Shown: positions 22,919 through 34,708 of the stretch, in pieces
Layout: every line of letters starts with the position of its first letter
How positions within the stretch are numbered: the stretch's first letter is position 1
Assembly: GCA_030686995.1 (NCBI GenBank)
Contig: CM060707.1
Coordinates: forward strand, 81,304,972 to 81,368,971
DNA length: 64,000 nt
Source: Artemisia argyi
Lineage: Eukaryota; Streptophyta; Magnoliopsida; Asterales; Asteraceae
Direction: 5' to 3'
The notes under the pieces: model-generated
Database searches by the model: none
What the model was told of the DNA's origin: nothing
Seen by the model: only the letters and a program-made list of their open reading frames with translations
Program-made: the position numbers and the translations under genes

Positions 22919-24259
22919 TCAGTTATTACAGACATAAGGAAATTGTTTTAAAAGATCGGGATAGATAAATTGTTCAACACATGGAGATTTCACTCTGATT
23001 CTGGTCATGATCCATGGGGGTGCCAAATTGTGTAGCTGGGGCCATACGGGTCAAGAGGAGTTGCGGATGAACTGTCGGGATGCATGAAGCTCACACCATG
23101 CTGGACGCCAAAGTCGGGAATGTCGGGCCGATAAACATACTCAGGCCCATTCCAACGAGGGTGGCTAAGGTGCATGTGCTCGAGCATTTGACTAGTACGG
23201 GCGGCATTCCATTCAAAGTAATCATTCTGTTGTACATGCATTTGTCTAAAATCATTACATAAACCATCAAATTAGAAATTCATGCCAGATACCACCGCCG
23301 TCATGTCATCTATGTCATTCCCATAATGGGTCATGCTCTGCTCCATACGCCCCATGCGTCCATAAAACTTTTGCATCCTCTCCATCATCGTTATGTTAGG
23401 ACGAACCCTAACATGTTCCTCTTCACCTGCTCCCCGGCTACCACTAGCTTGGGAGCTTCCTGCTCCAGCTGCTCCTTGTACCTCTGGCCTCAAGATCGGT
23501 TTGCTCAAAGGATTGTAGGTGATGATCCCGAACTCATCAAGCTTTGGAATACCAATCAAAGTTGTTTCTGCTGTCCTGGTCACCAGTGCCAAAGCTGCCG
23601 TAGACATCAAACCCAAACTCCTAGCAAACCTCCCAATAAAATGGGCCCCCTAAATCAAACTACTCTGCTAAGAACCTTTAGCCTTTCCAGTCATGAATCT
23701 CGCCAGATACCAAGGAATGTCGATATAATCTCCACCATCCATACCAAGCATAAAAACAAGTCCTCCACCGTCATTTTCTCCCGTGTCGAGTGTCTAGCAC
23801 GGATGGACACGGCCAAGAGCCTATGCACAAGTCGGTGAATGGGATCCCTTATCGAAGTGTGGGAAGGAGGGATCCTAGACTCGTAACTTGATGAACCTAT
23901 GATCTGCTGATAGTAAACTTGTGGGTTGTAGTTGTGTGTCCTTTCCCTCAAGCAAATATTGTAGTAGTCAGTAAAGGCAGCCGAATCAAGTTGTCTCCTA
24001 GTAAAAAGCCCCATAGCCAAGATAAAGTCTGTCATACTCATCTCTCTCCTAACACCCCCGGCTAGAAAAACAAACAATTCTCGGTAACCCTCGTGACATT
24101 CTCCTCAAAGTCAACAGTGGACAAGAACTCCCAAATATACTCCTGAATAACTGACTCATTGATTGTGAAAACTTTCAACCAAGCCTTACAAACCAACCTC
24201 CCATTAGGACCATCAAATTTAATGTCGCAGAGCTTCTTAAGCTTCTTAGCGGATGCACT
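22919..24259 (-). pseudogene. Athila-type env-like / plant transposon protein ORF, degraded (family 1)
   Basis: Minus-strand frames 24259-24078, 24077-23691, 23616-23272 and 23241-23005 together spell one protein broken by stops and frameshifts. It contains REMSMTDFILAMGLFTRR, IRDPIHRLVHRLLA and ARHSTREKMTVEDLFLCL. This order matches what I know of the Athila ORF1/env-like 'putative plant transposon protein' family. The later part (FGRMGRMEQSMTHYGND-like) is charged and low in complexity. Its partner sequence, the 3' interior and LTR, is at 14961-12236, on the other side of the family 2 insertion. The protein's function in the element is unknown; envelope identity is only by position. Confidence 0.7.
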
Positions 24260-24876
24260 TTCGAAAACTCAGGGACGAATTCTGCAATTTGGGCAAACCA
24301 CAGGGACCATTTCTGCATTTCCCTCTAAAAAATATATGTCAAAATTATGATTATGAAGTGTTTAATACAATTAGCCTCTATTTTTCATATTCTACCAAAC
24401 TTAATACATAAATTTGTAGTTTTTTAGTTTGTGGTTCGAGAAAAGTAAGATCGGATCGATTTAGTCTTAAGATCATATGGTCAAGATCGGGATCCTATTA
24501 AGATCTTATTTCGCAAAGATCCTACGCATGACTGAGATTGTTTTTGCTTTGTAAAATCGTAAAATCGTAAGATCCTAACAACCATATGATTCAAACCATT
24601 CAATCATTGTTGCTCTTAGTTTATTTTAAAATATATATATAAAAATAAATAAATAAAGGCTTTGTAGAGAAAACCGTAAAAAGGTTGACATTAACTAAAT
24701 GCAAAGTTAATTTTCGAACATCTATTGTTTGTTTGACTTATAACAAGAATATATATTGAGGCAGCCTGGGTATTACACGGATCTTAAACTAGTTAATAGT
24801 TAAATAAAAAAAATCAAATTTAATAACATGTCGATTAGATAAAAAGCGAATACTTTGTCAAACAAAAATATATACA
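24260..24876. other. Intergenic AT-rich stretch
   Basis: There is no gene. It opens with a CAGGGACCATTTCTGCATTT phrase that resembles the repeats inside the 3.75 kb LTRs. It also holds several AAGATC/GATCTT words at 24440-24560, which look like decayed inverted copies. Confidence 0.4.
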
Positions 24877-24954
24877 AAATATTAAGGGATAAATAGCTGA
24901 ATAGCCCAGTTACCCAACGGTTGGGCATATTTAGCCCTTTTTTTAGAACATTCC

Positions 24955-27900
24955 TGATTGATGCTAAACCGTTAACTTATATTGACCAAGTAATGGTCAA
25001 CAAAGTCAAATAGCCTAGGTCAATGCTCCGGGTAATATAAGGTATCACCAGGTCGTTAAGTCCCGTTGAAGTGTGAATTGTAACTTTAGCGTATTCGTGA
25101 TCGGGTAATTATTCACAGAAAAGGGTTATGATCAGAATTATTTGAAAATTATTAACAAATGTAGCTTAGGAAAGCTATGTGATTGATTACGAGAATTAAG
25201 ATTACAAAGATTTGAGCTAAAACCTAAAAACGTACGTTTTAATTAAAAACGTACTCAGACGAACGAAATCAAAAGTACAACTGATGGACGGGAAGAGTTA
25301 CAAGTGTAAAATTAATATTTTTACAATTCTAATAATTAAAGAAAATTTTAAGAAAAATAAAAACTATTTTTACACTATTTAATTATTTATTATTAATTAA
25401 TTACTAATTATCTATTTATTAACTAATTAATTAATTAAAATTATTAAAAATACTAAAAAGACTTAGAAAATTAAGAAAAATTTTACAAATCTAATTAACC
25501 ATCATGGGAATCCTAAAAAATTATAAAAAGTTTATTTTATGTATTTTTAAGCTAATTAACTAATTATTAATCTAATTACTTATTAATTTCTAATTAAACT
25601 AATTATATTATAAAAAATAGAAAATGAACAGTAATAATTCTAGAAAAATTTATAAAAATGTTTTAACTAAAATAAAAGCTAGAAAAATTATAAAAACTAG
25701 GTTATACTTTGTAAAATCTAATTATGCTATTTAATTAATTAATATTAATTAAAACTAAATTAAACTAAAATTAATTATAAAAACCACTAAAAGACAAAAT
25801 AAAAATCTGGAAAAATTTCTAAAATTACTTTAACCTAAAATAGAATTTCTAAAAATATAAAATTGATATATTACTTATAAATAAGCTAAAAAGAAAAATA
25901 AAATGATAAATCCTATTAAATAGAAGCTATCACTATAATTAAAGTTGATTTTTTTTTGTTTTTTCTTTTTCCAAACTGATTAAATACTAAAAACAAAAAC
26001 TTTTAATAAAAACACTTTTACTGTAACCCAAGAAATAAGCACTTGGAGTGCTTATTGATCCCACAGTTGACTTTTGTTGACTGTGGAAGGTATTTAGCTC
26101 AAATGAAGGAAAGTGGGGTCCACAATGACAAATTTTGGTCTCTCTGAGTTAAGTGAACTGAGTTAAGCAAGTTTTAAGCACTTAAGTAACTTCAATAAGC
26201 TACAACAAACAAATAAGCATTTGCTTATCACAAGTCTGAGACAGTTTTGGGACAAGGTTTAGGACTAAATGCAGATGGGGTCCACTAGTCAAAAGGTCAA
26301 ACAAAGGGTCAATAAGTCAACTATGGTAGGAGGGGGGTTGTAAGGACCAACTTATGGGGTGTGGGACCCACTGGGTTAACCACAATGGACCACCAAAGTT
26401 GGATGGGTGGACTGAGCTGCTGAGACAAGGCAGTTGTCTTGCCCTGCAGCCTACTTCAAGGGGCAATATTGTCCAAGGGAAAAATCACAAAATTATGACA
26501 AGTGTGGAAATCTAAAGTTCAGGTGGTAGGGTTTACTCACAACAAAATTCAGATCCCAAATCACAACACACAAATCATGAAAATTATTGCCATTTTGATG
26601 AAAATCTGAGGTTTTAACTTTGACTTTTTATCAAAACTTTGCACTTTGACTTTAATGAACTTAGATGCTAATTTTCTGAGCTAAAACACACTACTAAGCT
26701 TAAATAGATTTAAACTAATGAAAATCAACCATATTTTAACCAATGTTGAAGCTTTATGGACTACAAAACCCACACAGTTGACTGTGTGGGATTGATTTGT
26801 GAGATTTTGACTTCCACTCACTTTTTTGCTGATTTTATGGTTCTTTTAACCCTAATAACTCTAGTGTATCATGACTGAACCAAAAAATGACCACCAAATT
26901 CCCCTAAGCCTTCTTGAAAGGCTTAAGCCAAACACCCCTATTTGTGGACTGTTATGAGATTAGTGAAACACTAGAATGTTTCAGGCCACAATTTAGATTC
27001 ACAAATGTTTATTAAGGTGAGATGAGCTGAGTTGAGCAGGTAATTACCAACAAGAACAACAACTAACCAAAATTACTCTACTACTAATTTTTACTAAAGA
27101 AATTGTGAAATGTGCTTACAAAGTAACTAAGCCAACAAAAATTCAATATTAAGCACAAAGTCACTTAAATAAACCTTAATAAACACAGAAAACACAGATA
27201 TGAGTAATGAAAGAGAGTTATACAGTTAAATGAGAAATTGTGCAAGAATCCTTACAATGTGCAATCCAGCCACAAACCAGGAAACCAAGGACCACAATTA
27301 CAATTCCTATTGAATCCCCATGGATTCACTAACCCAGGGCCATCCCATATCCACCCTGCTCCATGCTATTTCTTGCTTTTCTTCTATTTTTTTTTTATTT
27401 TCTGTTTATTTATTTTTTTTATGTTTATAATTTTATGAGACTGGAAATGCAAAACACACTTAAATTTCTGAAACAACACTTTTTATTAATACTGAAAAAG
27501 AAATTACAACTGATAATTGGATTGAGATTCAAAAGTACACTGCTTGAAAAAAAGAAATTACATTAAAAATAACTAAAAACTAGATAGGCTGCTCTACTCT
27601 TTCTCTTTCCTTTTTATACTCCAAATTAGGGTTTCTGAGGAGCCTTTGTCCTTTCCCAGCAATGAAAACAACCATTGGATCAATACTTTCAATCTTGGCC
27701 GTTTAAAACTTTTCGCGCCCAAATTGCTCTTGTCTGCTTCCTTGATTATTGAGGCCAGGGGGTAGTTTTTGGATGTTAGTGTTTGGTTTGGAGTACCAAG
27801 GGGGGGTTGAGTGTTGCAGGAGTGATAAGAGTAGGGGTGATGATGGTAAGCTTGGCTGGTAGCAGGGAATGAGTGGGGGTGTGGAGATGGTGGGAGTCAA

Positions 27901-28709
27901 CGGGTCAAAGGCTGGGGTGGTATTATTTGAAACGGATAAGGGGGTGGGCTGGTTTCTTTGGGCCTGGGGTATTATTTGTGGATCAGACCAAAAAGGGGGT
28001 GAATGGGTTTGGAATTGGGTTAAAAATATAAAGGGTCCGTTTGTATACTAACTTAACAAAGCACAAGGACCATTCATGTAATTTCGGCAAAGTAGAGGGG
28101 CTTGAGTTGTAATTTATTCCAAATACCTTCCAAAGGTAAATTATGCCAAGTTCCACTATCCAAGGACCAATATTGTAATTTTTTCAAAATTAGATATCCG
28201 GGGACCATAATTGCCAATTTTCCAAACTTAAGGGACCAATATTGTAATTTCCTCAAACTTCACACCAAAGGATCATTTTTGATAGTTTATGATTTTTAAG
28301 GACCAAAAATGATTTTTCATTCAAAATTATCCCACCAGGGACCAAATCTGCCAAATACTGAAACTCCAGGGACCTTTTATTGCAATTTTGGATTTTGAGG
28401 GGTAAAAGTGTAATTTTCTCAAACTTTTTCACCCACGGACTTATTTTGATAATTTTTGACTTTTCTTTGCCTTGGGTTGACTTTTCTTTTATTTTAAACT
28501 TCCAGGGACTAGTTTTGCCAAATTTTGAAACTTGAGGGACTGAAACTGCCAATTGTGCAAACTTTGTTCATTTTTCATTTGTTTTTAAACATTTTGCATA
28601 TAAAACACACTTTTGGGATAAATTGTGTATTTTGATGCGTTTTTGGGTGTTTTTGGATGTTTTGGCAGTCCAGATACGATAAAAATGATGAGTGTTTGAG
28701 CACTCATCA
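24955..28709 (-). mobile_element. Solo LTR, 3755 bp, of the family at 1-6203
   Basis: A perfect 5-bp target duplication ATTCC lies on both sides (24950-24954 and 28710-28714). The ends TGATTGATGC and CACTCATCA match the LTR at 2453-6203, as do the AT-rich block (25300-26000) and the GGGACCAAA-type repeats (28040-28560). No primer site or internal sequence adjoins either end, so this is the product of LTR-LTR recombination. It sits in the left terminal repeat of the Pack-MULE and is therefore younger than it. Confidence 0.92.
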
Positions 28710-28714
28710 ATTCC

Positions 28715-29210
28715 CGTATTAGCCTGGGCAACTTTTAAGATTGGGCAACTTCCATCAAATGGTGACACGTGTCGCGTATATGTATTTTGGGCAACAATTT
28801 TTAGTTGGGCAACCGTAATAGGGCAACTGGTTTTTTGGTCATTTTACACATTGTATACAATTTATAACACAAATACACATCTTTATTATCTCTATCTCTA
28901 TCTAGCACAACGATCTAACACTACCATCACCAATTCAATCTGACACCACCACTACAACTCCCTCCCCACCAGAATCCCTCCATAGCCGAAACCCCATCAC
29001 CACCGAATCCCCACCATCGTCGTAACCCTCCACCGCCGCCGTAACCCTCCACCGCTGTAACCTTCACCACATCCGACGTAAACCACCACAACCACCCACC
29101 ATCCGACGCCACCACCACGTGACGCCACTTCCACCGAAATCCATGAACACATAAACCAACGCACCACCGAAACCGTCCACCATCAAGTTTTGAGGTGTTT
29201 TGATAGATCT
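28715..29210 (+). other. Rest of the left MULE terminal repeat and a CCACC-rich stretch
   Basis: 28715-28847 continues the terminal inverted repeat. From about 28920 the sequence is rich in CCACCA/CCGCC words without a convincing frame. It may be a captured 5' region, but the source is not recognised. Confidence 0.4.
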
Positions 29211-29434
29211 ATGGGCTTTGAAGATTTTTTTTATAGATCTATACATTTTAATCCTGATGCTTTAAATCATCATAAACAAGTAAGTTTTTAGTTATTTTGC
29301 TAAAAAGGTTAGATTTTTATGGGTTTTGTGTTTGATTTGACTTGTGGGTGTTATTGTATTAGACTCCATTGATGTTGGCTGCAATGCACGGAAAGATTGC
29401 TTGTGTTGAAAAGCTAATTGAAGTTGGTGCTAAT
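29211..29434 (+). pseudogene. Captured XBAT31-like ankyrin/RING ubiquitin ligase fragment (two exons)
   Basis: Exon A ends at 29279 with FNPDALNHHKQ followed by donor GTAAGT. Exon B, 29363-29434, starts after an AG acceptor and reads TPLMLAAMHGKIACVEKLIE then VGAN, followed by donor GTATGT. Joined, they form the ankyrin stretch that in plant XB3/XBAT31 proteins reads NPD-LN-HKQ then TPLMLAAMHGKI (recalled). Phase is preserved across the 83-bp intron. Only about 35-45 residues are retained; the following ankyrin repeats and the RING domain are absent. The intact splice signals and short intron show capture of genomic DNA rather than cDNA. It lies on the strand opposite to the ferritin and tubulin pieces. 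A short ATG-led frame from 29211 reads into exon A. Confidence 0.8.
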
Positions 29435-29998
29435 GTATGTTACTTTTTCTAATGTGGATGTAGGTTTGGTATTAATGGTGTGTGACTTCCCCAATTGAAT
29501 CTCCCGTACACAACTCAAATGGACGATTATCTTGGTTTGGGTTATAACCCATAATGCTATGTTTGTAAAACTGTAAGGATCAGACTTGCCTTTCTTCCAA
29601 CAATCTTTGTGAATCAGTCGAATTGTCAGTATGATTGACCTTCAATCCTGGTTTTTGATGCACTTTGCACTACTTATTTAAGTGAACACCACAATCGAAG
29701 GTTTACCATTGAAGCTCTATTTGATGGAGAAATTTTGTTGAGTTATGAATACAACGTGGAGCTTTTTTTTGTCTGGTGTCCGCACTTGAGCTGTTTCTGA
29801 TTTCACTCAAAGAAAGTGGAAGATACATTAACTACAGTATTGTTGGTTACAGTTGGATTTTAACGTCTGCTACAGTGAGGTCTGCAGTTGCTTGTGAGAA
29901 TTTTTTGCGGCTGCTGAAGGTCGTGAAGTCAGTGTGTTTTGGTTGTTAACTGATTGTCCTATGGGGGTTCAGTAAAGGCTGGTAAGACATAGTTTGGT

Positions 29999-30649
29999 GT
30001 TAGTGGGTGTGTCTGACATTAGACTATGTTCTTGCTGTCCTTTTGATGTTCTCTCAGTTTGGTATTGTTTCACCTGCATAGTGGTTATTGTATATGTACT
30101 AAGGTTACAAAGATTTAAGGCTTCGAGATGGGCACTTGAATGGCAGCTTGTGAACATTGGTGACAATAAGTCATATGGGAATTCTTTTTTCATGTGCTAT
30201 TGTTATCAGTACTTGCTTGGTTGTCTATTGTGTAAGTTTGTGTAGTATCTATTTAGAGTGTTTTAGTAATACTTTTTCTTGTGGTTTTAGTTAGTTCAGT
30301 TGTCTTGTTTTGGTTTTGTTCTTGTTAGTGGGTGTGTCCGACATTAGACTATGTTCTTGATGTCCTTTTGATGTTCTCTCAGTTTGGTATTGTTTCACCT
30401 GCATAGTGGTTATTGTATCTGCACTAAGGTTACAAGGATTTAAGGCTTCGAGATGGGCACTTGAATGGCAGCTTGTGAACATTGGTGACAATAAGTCATA
30501 TGGGAATTCTTTTTTCATGTGCTATTGTTGTCAGTACTTGCTTGGTTGTACATTGTGTAAGTTTGTGTAGTATCTATTTAGAGTGTTTTAGTAATACTTT
30601 TTCTTGTGGTTTTAGTTAGTTCAGTTGTCTTGTTTTGGTTTTGTTCTTG
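29999..30649. repeat. Tandem duplication, two ~325-bp units
   Basis: Units 29999-30323 and 30324-30649 start GTTAGTGGGTGTGTC and differ at few positions (for example TATATGTAC against TATCTGCAC). They may be captured DNA, but I cannot name a source. Minus-strand ORFs of 74-75 codons (29969-30193, 30291-30518) come from the same sequence. Confidence 0.85.
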
Positions 30650-31310
30650 TTTTGGTTTTGTTCTTGCTGAGTTATGAAAGTAAAGTTCTAAGCTATAAAA
30701 GCCACCAAGTGCAATAAAGCAAGTTGTTGTCAAAGCTGTTTAGCTTGTAGAAAGTCCAGAACACATGGAACTCGAATATGTTTGCCTTTCCTAAACATGC
30801 TTCGATTGAAACCAAATCAGGACTGTTTCCACCACAATAGAGATGGGTCTAAAGGCAAGTGATACTACTAAAAGTCTCTCGATTACTGCTCTTGCGGTCG
30901 AACTTAAATGAGACCAGAATTCAAAAACAAACTTAAGTATTCACATTTCACATCAGTCTACTTATTTCAAGCAGATATCAATAAATAAAATATTTCAAGC
31001 ATATATCAATAAACAAAATAACAACACAAAATCAATTTCAAGAAACAAAATCCATTCAAAAGAAGGCATAAGCACAATAACAAGTAATAGTTATAATCGA
31101 GAAACAAAATTACACCCATAACCTTCCAGCAAATAGCTTTGCTTTCTTATAAAATTGTTCACAAACTAAACAGTTTTCATCTCCTACTAAAATTCGATTG
31201 AATGGTAGTCGAGATTACAACCACAAGCAAGCACACATAAAACTACAATAACCATAATAGACAACCCCCTTATTCATGTTGTGATGTTTCTTCACTATCC
31301 CTTCATACTT

Positions 31311-31397
31311 ACCCTCCTCTTCTTCCTCCTCATACTCACCTTCCTCATTAGCAGTGGCATCTTGGTACTGCTCATATTCTGAAACCAAATCATTCAT
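31311..31397 (-). pseudogene. Captured beta-tubulin C-terminal fragment
   Basis: The minus strand reads [20 protein letters not shown] followed by EYEEEEEEG. This is the acidic C-terminal tail characteristic of plant beta-tubulins, with two or three substitutions (EQYQ for QQYQ, TAN for TAD). The rest of tubulin is missing: the frame enters at about the start of this tail and leaves the similarity after 29 codons, reading on to a stop at 31215. It lies 110 bp downstream (on the minus strand) of the ferritin stop, so the two pieces would share one transcript. Confidence 0.85.
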
Positions 31398-31507
31398 AAT
31401 CGGCAACTAACATCACCCACAATCTCTAAACCTACTACTAGAAGCCATCCTCCAGAACGATAGCAATACTGAAATGAGAAAACATTCCTCCATCAACCAG
31501 CAACGCT

Positions 31508-32496
31508 TTAATTTAGGAGCATCTGATCGAAGTGCCAAACACCTGAAATTTGTATAAAGTTACAATTTTAAGTATAGGTATAATAAATGGTATCTCAAAT
31601 TACTAAGGATCAGAACACCAAAAAATTAAATTACAAAGCATAAGAGTTGAAGACATTCATGATGATTAAAGACTATCTGAATGACAAGTTTATGAAGTTT
31701 TACCATGCCCTTTGCCGATTCTTCTTAGCTGAGCAACATACTCGGATATCTTCGTGATAGCTTCAACCTTTTATCACAATAAGAATAGACGTCAGTATCA
31801 ATGTAAACCCAATAGTACAACTGCACGAGATGAATGCCGGTATGATCCAGCGAAATTCAAAACTCACCTGTTAACCAAGAAATTCGCTTTCTACAAAATC
31901 ATCTAATTACACATCATTGTTCCTGCTAGCTACCTGTTTTGAATTCATATTTTCATATCAGAAACTTGAATTTAGTTGTGATCAAGGCTAATTTTAGAAC
32001 TTTATTTATTATTATTTTTTTAACTAAATGGACACAAAAATAAGGAACTATTTTTTTTTAACTAAATGGACACAAAAATAAGGAACTAAGACGGACCTCA
32101 TGGAGGTTTAGAAGTTTCTCATTTGTCAACTTCTCCAATGATAACGCAAGCTCCATGGCTACAAACAAAAGCAATGAAAGTTAAACAGTTGTTTAGCCAT
32201 ATCAGAAAAGAAGTTGATCACTCAAAGGAAAGCTTAAAGAGGTGCACACTAAGCAATTCAAATTGTTCTACTTTTACTACATCCGTCTGAATATTATAGT
32301 CCAATTTTGACCTTTAAGCACTACAAAGTTTCCTTTGTAACGATGATATTTGTTATAAATACCCTGTTACGTGGACAAAGCCAATCATTAGGTCACTACC
32401 AAAATACGCAGAACTTACCATACAACGCATCACCTTTCTCTTCATGATCAAACTCAGACAATGGCATTATAATATATTGCAACTTCACCTTCCCAC
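31508..32496 (-). pseudogene. Captured ferritin gene fragment, five exons with introns
   Basis: On the minus strand the exons are 32496-32419 ([20 protein letters not shown]...), 32158-32097 (MELALSLEKLTNEKLLNLHE), 31933-31868 (DDFVESEFLG), 31767-31704 (VEAITKISEYVAQLRRIGKG) and 31542-31508 (VWHFDQMLLN then stop). Together they match the C-terminal half of plastid-type plant ferritin. All exon junctions keep the reading phase, with GT donors and AG acceptors. Exon 31933-31868 carries two in-frame TAA codons, in place of Q and E, so no full product is possible. The N-terminal half, including the transit peptide and most of the ferroxidase ligands, is absent. Retained introns show capture at the DNA level. 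Confidence 0.93.
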
Positions 32497-32499
32497 CTC

Positions 32500-34708
32500 A
32501 GTTTTCAAATACACAGCAGATGAAAACCACAAGGATAACCAATGAACTTTTTGAGCCTTTCCCTTCTTTTTCTTTGACTTTGGTGGTGCACGAAGGATAA
32601 CCAGTGAACTTTTGTCCCTTTATCTTGATGATCTGATTCATCTGCAAAGAGTGTAGTAATTTTCTCATGGTTTGACCAATTAGTGAAGTCATGCTGGGAA
32701 GCTGAGTTTGTCTTTGTTAACATTTTCTCTGTGTGACGGTTCCTTCGACCATTAAGATTTTCAAAACTGCCATTTTCAGATACCTTCTACGCAAATATCC
32801 TAAACTGACAAGGAGAAAGAACAAACGAAGGAGGATCTTTTTGTAGAGCAACATTGCAAGTCTTCACATGTATCCCTGGAAGCATCACAGGACATTTTAT
32901 TTACATTGTTGCATCTAACACAAAACCTGCCTACTAATTAAAGGTCTTTCATAATTAATCTACAGCAGCTATATATACGAACAACAAGATCAACTAAAAA
33001 GAAGAATTTCACTGCTTGAAAGGGCATTGAGACGAGAAGTACTGCTCATTAGATATTTTTGAGGCGTTAGAGTTATTGTCCCCGATTTAATATTTACCTC
33101 CTTATATGAAGTAAGTAATGGTATAAGAAAACAATGATGTAACAATGGTTGAAATAACAATGTAAAGGCAGAAAGAGCATACATGAAGGCCAATGAAATG
33201 AGGTGGAAAATTTTGTAATTTTGAATCATATTACCAAACTTTAAAGCTAAATAAAACAAGCATTGCTGTTCTTATAGCGATTTTATTGCAGTTTGTATGT
33301 TATAATAAGACGTCATTATGTGCTTTGAGTCAGGGATGACTAGTTGTTCTAATCTTAGAGCATTAGCAATGATATTTCAGTATTGCACCAGATTCACCCT
33401 GTAAGCTAAAAACAAAAACATAATGAAATACGAGTAATTTATTCCTAATGCAAGTCATCTAGTACTTTTAAGAACACTAAACTTGTTTGAGTCAAGAATG
33501 ACCGCTTTTTGTCAACCTTTTAGAGTTTGACTTATATGATACTCCCATTGGAAAGCTTTAATTCAAGATCCTAAGTTTTCTTTTAAGAACAAACAAGAAA
33601 TTGTAATGTTAATTTTAGAGTTGCACACAATTGTATGCAGCTTAGCATCATATACATATAGGTTAACTATTGCAATAACAACATTCATTCAACTAATAAC
33701 ATAATGTAAAAGGGAATTACATGAACTTATAGAGGGAAAAACTTCAATGTTCTGGAACATAAAGCAAACCTAAGTAATCTTATAGTACTTATATATATAA
33801 ATGATACATGAACTGCATGCATAATCTACGTACTTGTTAAGTTACAAAGACCAATTGAGGTACTGTTTAGCTAAATCAAGTAATATAAAGGTAGCTGGAG
33901 TATTTAAAATACAGTTAATAGCATGAAACTACGGGCCTTATATAAATAAACTTACAAGAATGTAGGCCTGCTCTCAGATGATACCGCAAAGATTGAGAAA
34001 TCATAAGGTGTCCTTTAGCCATAGAATCAGATATTAGAAGACGAACAATAGCCTGCCTGGTATCCTTTTTGTCAGTTTGAATTCCATTTTCAATATAGTG
34101 AGACAATTCAATATGTTTTCAGCAGAAAAAATACACGAAACTATTGAGATAATTCATCAAACACTTGGTCTAGACTCTAAAAATACAGTCAATACGTTTT
34201 TCAGCAAAATAAAATAAACGAAATTAGTGAGACATTTCGTCGAACAGTTGGTCTACACTACAAATACAATCAATACTTTAAAATCACATCTCGATTGCAT
34301 AAGCATATCGATTGCATAATCATATACTAACACAGCTAAATAATCAAACACTCGATTAAACATCATAAATAAGCTAACACGGCTAAATATTCAAACACAG
34401 CGGTGGTGACCTGAGATGGAGAGAGTGGTGTTCGATTCATACATGAGCTGAGATGAGAGAAGATTAGATTAAAATTGGGGATAATCAGGGAGATCCATAG
34501 TTTTGCTGAGATGAGAGAAGATAATCGAGAGAAGGTGATTGGGGAGGGAGTGAAAAATAACTTTCATAAAAACGTTTACAGGTTTATCAGTTCTGGTTGA
34601 TGAAACCAAAGAGGTTGAATTCGCTAAGTTAAGATCTGTAATATAACCCAGTTGCTACAAAATCAGATCTGTAAGTTAAGATGTGAAGATGTGTTTTGAG
34701 AGTAAGGA
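32500..34708. other. Pack-MULE interior without a recognised gene
   Basis: This stretch holds a short minus-strand frame at 32505-32723 (SQHDFTNWSNHEKITTLFAD) and another at 33915-34106 (KKDTRQAIVRLLISDSMAKG). They look like real exon-like text, but I cannot place them. The rest is AT-rich. Further captured fragments are possible. Confidence 0.4.

Noticed and set aside
23326..23838. 170-codon plus-strand ORF
   Set aside because: It lies opposite the env-like pseudogene and has no recognisable domain.
27238..27438. Plus-strand ORFs 27238-27566 in the solo LTR
   Set aside because: They encode T-rich low-complexity sequence within the LTR and have no homologue of note.
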